From assembly GCA_002772195.1 (NCBI GenBank), contig PCSG01000359.1, forward strand, positions 1 through 5,210: 5,210 nucleotides of DNA, in the 5' to 3' direction. The DNA comes from Desulfobacterales bacterium CG23_combo_of_CG06-09_8_20_14_all_51_8 (GTDB taxonomy: Bacteria > Desulfobacterota > Desulfobacteria > Desulfobacterales > Desulfosalsimonadaceae). Both the position numbers and the translations under genes were made by a program. This document shows positions 1 to 4,190 of this stretch, in pieces. The notes beneath the pieces were generated by a model. It had not been told where the DNA came from. It saw only the letters and a program-made list of their open reading frames with translations, and ran no database searches. Numbering within the stretch: position 1 is the first letter of the stretch; each line of letters opens with the position of its first letter.

Positions 1-106
1 CAAGGCCGGTTTTTTTTGCCAGAAGCAGAATTTCAAGGGGATCAAGGGAACCGTCGGATGCGGTGGAATGGATATGTAAATCAATCGTCCGGGAATTATA
101 ATCCAA
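1..106 (-). CDS. PHP-domain metal-dependent phosphoesterase, N-terminus only (runs off the left end)
   Basis: About 35 codons are visible and the gene continues beyond position 1. Seen: the frame reads TIDLHIHSTASDGSLDPLEI, followed by a Leu/Lys-rich helix. The HxH pair followed by S-T-x-S-D-G is the classic first metal-binding motif of the PHP superfamily (TrpH/YciV-type proteins, DNA polymerase III PHP domains, histidinol phosphatase). Family knowledge: small PHP proteins of the YciV type hydrolyse short RNA 5' ends or 3',5'-bisphosphonucleotides using a metal cluster; which substrate applies here cannot be told from the N-terminus. Start: there is no ATG or GTG near the motif. The best candidate is TTG at 106-104, which overlaps the dksA stop by 11 nt and has AGAAGG three bases upstream, a short spacing; the start is uncertain. 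It is probably co-transcribed and translationally coupled with dksA. The PHP identity is fairly sure, the exact start is not. Confidence 0.8.
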   Translation of the reverse strand, partial: MDYNSRTIDLHIHSTASDGSLDPLEILLLAKKTGL

Positions 107-458
107 GAGCCTTCTCAAGCGCTTCTTCTTTGGTCTTGCATTCAATGCACTGCGTGGTGACCGGCCGGGCCTTGAGCCGTTGAAGGGAGATATCCTCCCC
201 GCAGGTTTCACAGACACCAAAGGTGCCGTTTTCGATACGGTCCAGGGCCTGGCGGACTTTTTTGATGAGCTTGTGCTCCCGATCGCGAATCCGCAGTTCG
301 AAATTCCGGTCTGCTTCATAGCTGGCCCGGTCCGTGGGGTCGGGGAAATTGCCCTTCGGGGTATTCATGTCGGATACGGTATTGTCGGCCTGGCTCAACA
401 GATCTTCCATGCGCCTGGTCAAAAGCTCTTTGAAGTATTCCAGATCTTTTTTCTTCAT
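96..458 (-). CDS. dksA: RNA polymerase-binding transcription factor DksA
   Basis: DksA enters the secondary channel of RNA polymerase and, with ppGpp, lowers rRNA and raises amino-acid promoter activity. Seen: a 120-aa protein with an N-terminal coiled-coil arm, the tip motif DPTDRAS (residues 40-46; its two Asp correspond to the functional tip aspartates D71 and D74 of E. coli DksA), a second basic helix (RDREHKLIKK), and a C-terminal C4 zinc finger CETC (83-86) with CIEC (104-107). All four Cys and both tip Asp are kept, so it resembles true DksA more than a cysteine-poor or TraR-like paralogue. Start: ATG 458-456 is preceded by AAAGGGGAG with 7-nt spacing. The in-frame ATG at 488 is rejected because that ribosome-binding site would lie inside its coding sequence. 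It lacks about 30 N-terminal residues present in the 151-aa E. coli protein. It has its own promoter upstream, and the PHP gene overlaps its 3' end. Confidence 0.95.
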   Translation of the reverse strand: MKKKDLEYFKELLTRRMEDLLSQADNTVSDMNTPKGNFPDPTDRASYEADRNFELRIRDREHKLIKKVRQALDRIENGTFGVCETCGEDISLQRLKARPVTTQCIECKTKEEALEKALGL

Positions 459-465
459 CGCGATG

Positions 466-474
466 CTCCCCTTT
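466..474 (-). promoter_or_regulatory. dksA ribosome-binding site
   Basis: AAAGGGGAG on the minus strand lies 7 nt before ATG 458-456. It decides the dksA start in favour of the protein beginning MKKKDLEYF over the in-frame ATG 30 nt further upstream. Confidence 0.85.
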
Positions 475-484
475 CCGTCATCAT

Positions 485-524
485 GCATAAAGAACGGTGA
501 CTAAAAATAGTCTTTATGCCGTTC
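485..524 (-). repeat. Overlapping inverted repeats in the dksA leader (alternative hairpins)
   Basis: On the minus strand several complementary pairs overlap. GCATAAAGA (519-511) pairs perfectly with TCTTTATGC (493-485). GAACGG (524-519) pairs with CCGTTC (497-492) and can enclose a small hairpin GACTA-TTTT-TAGTC (512-499). The 9-bp stem and the GAACGG stem share bases and exclude each other, so two RNA folds are possible 11 nt or more upstream of the dksA ribosome-binding site. No run of U follows, so it does not look like an intrinsic terminator. A regulatory role is inference. Confidence 0.5.
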
Positions 525-590
525 GGCTTATGCTTTTTCAGAAGATGGAATCATTACCATGGTTTTTTTTTAAATGAAAGTAAAAATTTT

Positions 591-617
591 AATCCGGATT
601 CGAGGGGACAGTCGAAT
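591..617 (-). repeat. Palindrome and adjacent inverted repeat in the dksA leader
   Basis: AATCCGGATT (591-600) is a perfect 10-bp palindrome. Overlapping it, ATTCGA (598-603) and TCGAAT (612-617) form a perfect 6-bp inverted repeat around an 8-nt spacer. Both lie in the region predicted to be transcribed upstream of dksA. They could be protein-binding sites or part of leader RNA folding; the sequence alone does not decide. Confidence 0.35.
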
Positions 618-634
618 CTCAAGTAGTTTGAGAT
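616..634 (-). repeat. Inverted repeat at the predicted dksA transcription start (possible operator)
   Basis: ATCTCAA and TTGAGAT are perfect 7-bp arms separated by 5 nt (ACTAC). The repeat begins about 6 nt after the -10 box, so it sits on or just after the predicted +1. This is a usual position for a repressor site, or it could be a 5'-end RNA hairpin. No known regulator motif was recognised. Confidence 0.4.
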
Positions 635-640
635 GGAGAA

Positions 641-669
641 AGCATACAATACAGGGGAATGCCGTTCAA
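641..669 (-). promoter_or_regulatory. Predicted sigma70-type promoter of dksA
   Basis: On the minus strand a -35 box TTGAAC (669-664, four of six consensus positions, with the TTGA start) is separated by exactly 17 nt from a -10 box TATGCT (646-641, four of six). Predicted transcription start is near 634, giving a leader of about 175 nt before the dksA ATG. It lies in the only sizeable non-coding gap of the window, between hemA and dksA, so dksA and the PHP gene probably form a unit separate from the hemA operon. Confidence 0.6.
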
Positions 670-725
670 GAAGGAAATAGGGAAGGCGGGTGGGATTTTT
701 TAAAAAATGGCACGGATCAAGGCTG

Positions 726-2057
726 TCAGGGGTCCAGATGAAAAAGTTTCCGGGTAAAATCCAGATAAACGGCTTTATTTCGGTGGGCCCCGGGATTTTT
801 CAGAAAACGGGCCGGATCATGAAGTGCTTTTTTGATGACGGATTCCGCCATCCGTTCAAACGCCTGCCGGTCGGTTTCCGTCAAGAGGGGCAATGCCTGG
901 AAGGTTTTTGCCAGTTCCGCCGTCAGGATGGCGCCCAGCTTTTCCCGCAGATCGATAATGGTCGGCACCACATCCAGGCTTTGGTACCATTCGGTGAATT
1001 TTATCACGGATTCTTCCACAATTCGTTCCGCTTTGATCGATTCCGCGTTCCGGTTTTCGATGTTTTCCCGGATGGCTCCCTGAAGATCGTCAATGTCGTA
1101 AACATAGGCGTTGGGAATCCGGTTGATATCCGGGTCGATATCCCGGGGCACGGCGATATCAATGAAAAACAGGGGCCGGTGCTTCCGGGAGCGCATGGCC
1201 GGTTTGACCTGGTCTTTTGAAATGACATAGGCTGGAGACCCGGTTGAACTGATAATGATATCCGCTGTTTTCAGTGTTTCCGGAATTTCTTCAAGATGGA
1301 TGGCCCGGCCCCGGAACCGGCCGGCCAGTGCCACGCCCACGGAAAAGGTCCGGTTCGCTACCAGAAGATTCATGGAAGCCGTGCTTCGGATCAGATGTTC
1401 CACCGCCAGCTCCGCCATTTCGCCGGCCCCGATCAAAAGAATGGTTTTGCCATCCAGGGTATCGAAGATTTTTTTCGCCAGTTCCACGGCCGCATAGCTG
1501 ATGGACACTGCGTGTCCGCCGATGCCGGTTTCTGTGCGGACCCGTTTGGCAGTCGAAAACGCTTTGTGAAGCAGACGGTTTAAGATTAGGCCGGTGCTTT
1601 TCAGGGTTACCGCGGTTTTAAACGCCTCCTTAAGCTGGCCCAGGATCTGCGGCTCGCCGATCATCATGGAATCCAGGCTGGCCGCCACCCGAAAGACATG
1701 CAGAATCGCCTGACTTCCGGAATGAACATAAACGCATGGCTTGAGATGCGCGGGGGCGATGGCTTTTTTTTCAGTGATAAACGATGAAATGGTGTCAATG
1801 GCCAGGGACTTATTTTTGGTCACCAGAAGCACTTCGACCCGATTGCAGGTGGAGAGGATCATGGCTTCGCGGATGGAAGGCGCTTTTTGAAATAATTTCA
1901 GGGCGGCTTCCGTTTCTTCAGCGGAAAACGCCAGTTTTTCCCGGAGTTCCACCGCTGCGGTTTTATGGTTGACCCCCAGCACCACGATGTCGGATAAGTC
2001 CGGGCCGGGTTCTGCGAGGATCATCGGGTCGCCGTTATCATTTTGTAAAAGCGTCAT
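726..2057 (-). CDS. hemA: Glutamyl-tRNA reductase
   Basis: Reduces glutamyl-tRNA(Glu) with NADPH to glutamate-1-semialdehyde, the first committed step of the C5 route to 5-aminolevulinate and all tetrapyrroles; cytosolic. The protein has 443 residues, close to the usual 420-450. Seen in order: N-terminal catalytic domain with LGVNHKTA (27-34) and STCNRVE (69-75), whose Cys71 is the thioester-forming nucleophile; the substrate-binding signature HVFRVAASLDSMMIGEPQIL (120-139); NADPH-binding Rossmann motif LLIGAGEMAELA (207-218); IDIAVPRDIDP (299-309); then a helical spine and C-terminal dimerisation domain (about 345-440). Start: ATG 2057 has GGAGGG five bases upstream. It leaves about 25 extra residues before the usual family start; the longer open frame up to 2186 is a shadow of the upstream gene. 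The start overlaps the CcsA-like gene by 20 nt, so translation is probably coupled. hemC, hemB and hemL are not in the window. Identification is secure. Confidence 0.98.
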   Translation of the reverse strand: MTLLQNDNGDPMILAEPGPDLSDIVVLGVNHKTAAVELREKLAFSAEETEAALKLFQKAPSIREAMILSTCNRVEVLLVTKNKSLAIDTISSFITEKKAIAPAHLKPCVYVHSGSQAILHVFRVAASLDSMMIGEPQILGQLKEAFKTAVTLKSTGLILNRLLHKAFSTAKRVRTETGIGGHAVSISYAAVELAKKIFDTLDGKTILLIGAGEMAELAVEHLIRSTASMNLLVANRTFSVGVALAGRFRGRAIHLEEIPETLKTADIIISSTGSPAYVISKDQVKPAMRSRKHRPLFFIDIAVPRDIDPDINRIPNAYVYDIDDLQGAIRENIENRNAESIKAERIVEESVIKFTEWYQSLDVVPTIIDLREKLGAILTAELAKTFQALPLLTETDRQAFERMAESVIKKALHDPARFLKNPGAHRNKAVYLDFTRKLFHLDP

Positions 2058-2856
2058 GGTGACCCTCCAGAAGGAAATTAACCCCGAAGAACGTGAACAG
2101 CAGGGCCGCAAACCCGATGACCGCCATGATGGCGGCCCGCCGGCCCCGCCATCCGGAAACCAGCCGGCCATGCAGCAGGGCCGCATAAATCAGCCAGGTG
2201 ATCATGGACCAGATTTCCTTGTTGTCCCAGCTCCAGAATTTTCCCCAGACGAGCTGTGCATAAATAAAGCCGGTGATCAGGCCGATGGTGAGACTGGTAA
2301 ACCCGGTGACAATGAACAGGTAGCCGGTTCGGTCCAGAAACTCCAAGGACGGCAATCGTTTTAAAAAAAACCGGCTGGATTTGGTTTTGATGGCATTCTC
2401 CTGGACGAGATAAATCAGACCGGCGCCGCAGGCCAGGGCCAGGGACGCTTCCGCGATGAAAATGATCACGATATGCAGAACCAGCCACAGGCTTTTAAAC
2501 ATAGGGGTGGGCGCAACCGCTACGGACGGGACGCAAAACGCGGCAATTATGACGATGGTGGCAAGTGGGGCCGCGTAGGCTCCTAAAATATTGAGCCGGT
2601 AGCGGTACTTGATCAGGAGAAAAACCCCGGTCAGGGCCCATCCCGCAACCACAAGGGTCTGGTGGAGATTCTGGGCCGGGAAATAGCCCAGCCGGTAAAA
2701 TTCAAAGCCGATCAGGGCGGTATGAACGACAAATCCGGCCGTCATCAGGCCATAAGCCACCCGGTGGCAGACCTCTTTCTGGGCGAAGAGAAAGATAATA
2801 TATCCGGCGGCGCTGAGCAGATACAGTAATATAATGACGAACAACAGGGATGACAT
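2038..2856 (-). CDS. CcsA/HemX-family membrane protein (cytochrome c assembly protein domain)
   Basis: Integral membrane protein of 272 aa with about eight hydrophobic segments (roughly residues 3-24, 35-53, 66-83, 89-110, 122-150, 178-203, 214-230, 241-263). The CcsA/CcmC/CcmF family handles haem at the membrane for cytochrome c maturation. Its tryptophan-rich WWD-type signature is seen as WGKFWSWDNKEIWSM (204-218), followed by WLIYAALLHGR. Candidate haem-ligand histidines are H45, H128 and H229. Two deviations: the usual WDPKE is WDNKE, and the region matching the CcsA motif G-H-x-P-x-S-N-x-x-E reads GYFPAQNLHQ (57-66). Length and position directly before hemA fit the HemX-like subgroup (in Bacillus, hemX lies beside hemA and affects HemA level) or a short CcsA of a Ccs/ResBC system; no ResB/Ccs1 partner is in view. 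Start ATG 2856 has AGGAG seven bases upstream, overlapping the previous stop codon. Family assignment is sure, the precise role is not. Confidence 0.88.
   Translation of the reverse strand: MSSLLFVIILLYLLSAAGYIIFLFAQKEVCHRVAYGLMTAGFVVHTALIGFEFYRLGYFPAQNLHQTLVVAGWALTGVFLLIKYRYRLNILGAYAAPLATIVIIAAFCVPSVAVAPTPMFKSLWLVLHIVIIFIAEASLALACGAGLIYLVQENAIKTKSSRFFLKRLPSLEFLDRTGYLFIVTGFTSLTIGLITGFIYAQLVWGKFWSWDNKEIWSMITWLIYAALLHGRLVSGWRGRRAAIMAVIGFAALLFTFFGVNFLLEGHHDAFTK
2063..2068 (-). promoter_or_regulatory. hemA ribosome-binding site inside the preceding gene
   Basis: GGAGGG lies 5 nt before ATG 2057-2055 and within the last codons of the CcsA-like gene. It is a near-perfect Shine-Dalgarno sequence and fixes the hemA start. 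Confidence 0.85.
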
Positions 2857-2866
2857 GGTGGCGCTC

Positions 2867-3559
2867 CTAAACGCTTTGTTGTTTCAGACGGTTTTCCCGG
2901 AGCGCATCGGCGATGAGGCTGTCAAAATCGAAGCCTGGGCCCAGAACTTCCAGAAGCGCCTGGTTGATGCGGTCTTTTTCGTTGTGCTGAATCATTTCCA
3001 GCAGGTTTTTTTCGATCAAGGTTTTAAAAAGCGGCTTATGGGCTTCCGGCGCGTGTTCCGTGTCCAGCAGTTTTTTCCGAATCGCCCCCATGAGCAGGAG
3101 AAACCGGGCATACTCGTCTCCGAAAAAAGTTTCAAGGTCTTTTCGCAATTTTTTAGCGAATGCCGGACTTTTGCCGGAGGTGGACACCGCGATGCACAGG
3201 TCTCCCCGCCGGATGATGGAGGGGAGGATAAAGTTACAGATATCGGGCACATCGGCGATATTGCACAGCATGTTCCGGCGCTCCGCATCCGCGTTAATTT
3301 GCCGGTTCAGGGATTCGTTGCTGGTCGCTCCGATCACCAGGAATTTTCCCGCGAGATCATTTGTTTCATAGGGCCTTTGAAGCATAATCAGGCGGGGGGT
3401 TTGAGCAATCTTTTGGAAAGATTCGGAAAATTCAAGGCTGACCACGGTCACCACGGCCCCGCAGTCCATCAGGGTTTTCACCTTGCGCGCGGCCACGGGG
3501 CCGCCGCCAACGACCAGGCAGTTTCTGTCTTTTATGTCTAAATTAACGGGATAAAACAT
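2867..3559 (-). CDS. Precorrin-2 dehydrogenase (siroheme synthase N-terminal type, SirC/Met8-like)
   Basis: Oxidises precorrin-2 to sirohydrochlorin with NAD+; some relatives (CysG N-terminal half, Met8) also insert Fe2+ to give siroheme. Seen in 230 aa: N-terminal FYPVNLDIKDRNCLVVGGG with the Rossmann loop GGGPVAARK (18-26), the central NIADVPDICNFILPS (100-114) whose D103 matches the catalytic Asp region (D104 in CysG), and AVSTSGKSPAFAKKLRK (124-140), the conserved loop and helix after it. A helical C-terminal part (about 145-220) ends the protein. The SUMT methyltransferase half of CysG is absent, so uroporphyrinogen III methylation must be encoded elsewhere. Start ATG 3559 matches the family start but has no clear Shine-Dalgarno; it overlaps the DHH gene by 22 nt, so translation probably depends on coupling. 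Its neighbours hemA and a haem-handling protein support a tetrapyrrole operon, and in sulfate reducers the product also feeds haem synthesis. Whether it has chelatase activity is open. Confidence 0.93.
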   Translation of the reverse strand: MFYPVNLDIKDRNCLVVGGGPVAARKVKTLMDCGAVVTVVSLEFSESFQKIAQTPRLIMLQRPYETNDLAGKFLVIGATSNESLNRQINADAERRNMLCNIADVPDICNFILPSIIRRGDLCIAVSTSGKSPAFAKKLRKDLETFFGDEYARFLLLMGAIRKKLLDTEHAPEAHKPLFKTLIEKNLLEMIQHNEKDRINQALLEVLGPGFDFDSLIADALRENRLKQQSV

Positions 3560-4179
3560 AACGATTCATCTAAAAAATCAAGGCGCAGATCCACGTGTTC
3601 AATCTTCCGGGCCAGATGAAGATTGGCATGCTTGAAGAGAAACTGAAACGCCCGAATGTCCTCGTTGATGGCTTTTCTTTCAAAATTGGCCGTGTCGGTT
3701 TTGATGGCGTAAAACAGTCCTGTGGCCAGTTGGGTGGAAAGCTTGATTTTGGCGGCCCGCAGATATTCCGTCATCAGGCTGGCGGTGGCGCCATACTCGG
3801 ACCGGATGTCCCGGTACGGGGCGGTAATATTTGAATCATCATGGTGGTCGATGATGACATTATAGGGGATTTTTTCAAAGGATTCATGGTGGTTCGGCTG
3901 GGAATCAACGATAACGAATTTCGTGTATTGCCGTAGATCTATTTTGGGAAAAGGGATGAGGGTGACGTCCAGCAGGCGGATCATGGCCATGTTGTCCGGC
4001 CGTTTGATGGTATTGATATTGGAAATGGTCACACTGGTCACCCGCCGCCACAGAAGCCGTTTTATGGCCATGGCGCTGCCGATGGAATCCGGATCGGCAT
4101 TGATGGTGATCAGAACAAGATCGGCTCCGGTAAACTGATCGTAAAAGCGGTTTAATTTTTCTGTGTTTCGGGTGGGCAC
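3538..4179 (-). CDS. DHH-family phosphoesterase, DHH domain only
   Basis: Predicted Mn2+-dependent phosphoesterase of the DHH superfamily (RecJ, NrnA, GdpP relatives), probably cytosolic; the substrate is unknown (short RNA, pAp or a cyclic dinucleotide product are family possibilities). Seen in 213 aa: motif I INADPDSIGSAMA (26-38), RPDNMAMIRLLDV (60-72), motif II IVDSQP (90-95), motif III IIDHHDD (109-115) with the name-giving Asp-His-His, GATASLMTEYL (130-140), and ATGLFYAIKTDTANF (152-166), the motif IV region. Oddities: the usual leading His of motif I (as in HxxPDxDxxGS) is Thr25 here, and the C-terminal DHHA1 substrate-binding domain with its glycine-rich GGGH motif is missing; full relatives are usually above 300 aa. 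The frame stops inside the overlap with the next gene. Start is GTG 4179, with AAGG five bases upstream, 11 nt after the OmpA-protein stop. It is co-transcribed with tetrapyrrole genes, but no functional link is evident. Confidence 0.87.
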   Translation of the reverse strand: MPTRNTEKLNRFYDQFTGADLVLITINADPDSIGSAMAIKRLLWRRVTSVTISNINTIKRPDNMAMIRLLDVTLIPFPKIDLRQYTKFVIVDSQPNHHESFEKIPYNVIIDHHDDSNITAPYRDIRSEYGATASLMTEYLRAAKIKLSTQLATGLFYAIKTDTANFERKAINEDIRAFQFLFKHANLHLARKIEHVDLRLDFLDESLCFIPLI

Positions 4180-4190
4180 GGGAACCTTGT

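Larger units (their letters stand above)
489..725. other. Intergenic region between hemA and dksA
   Basis: This 237-bp gap is more AT-rich than its flanks. It holds the predicted dksA promoter, three groups of inverted repeats, and an AT palindrome ATTTTTTAAAAAAT at 695-708 that lies just after hemA and about 26 nt upstream of the -35 box. I see no GC-rich stem followed by a T-run that would be a convincing intrinsic terminator for hemA, so read-through into dksA or Rho-dependent ending is possible. No RNA gene was recognised. Confidence 0.7.

Noticed and set aside
459..488. Earlier dksA start at ATG 488
   Set aside because: The AAAGGGGAG ribosome-binding site for ATG 458 lies within this stretch, the extra residues do not match DksA, and the ATG sits within a hairpin arm.
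180..500. A 106-codon open frame on the plus strand
   Set aside because: Antisense to dksA, whose zinc finger and tip motif are unmistakable.
530..562. Ten-codon leader open frame (MVMIPSSEKA) upstream of dksA
   Set aside because: No ribosome-binding site precedes it, only an A-run, and the short peptide has no codon pattern suggesting attenuation.
695..708. ATTTTTTAAAAAAT as a hemA terminator
   Set aside because: It is a pure AT palindrome without a GC stem; it could not form a stable terminator hairpin, though it may act as an AT-rich element upstream of the dksA promoter.
690..1220. A 176-codon open frame on the plus strand
   Set aside because: Antisense to hemA, with no recognisable domain; a shadow caused by codon bias.
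2058..2186. A longer hemA reading frame starting at 2186
   Set aside because: The extra 43 residues are low-complexity Arg/Gly/Ser/Cys-rich, overlap the coding sequence of the CcsA-like gene, and the strong GGAGGG site supports ATG 2057.
2834..3541. A 235-codon open frame on the plus strand
   Set aside because: It is the antisense shadow of the precorrin-2 dehydrogenase gene, whose motifs are clear; its translation shows no family motif.
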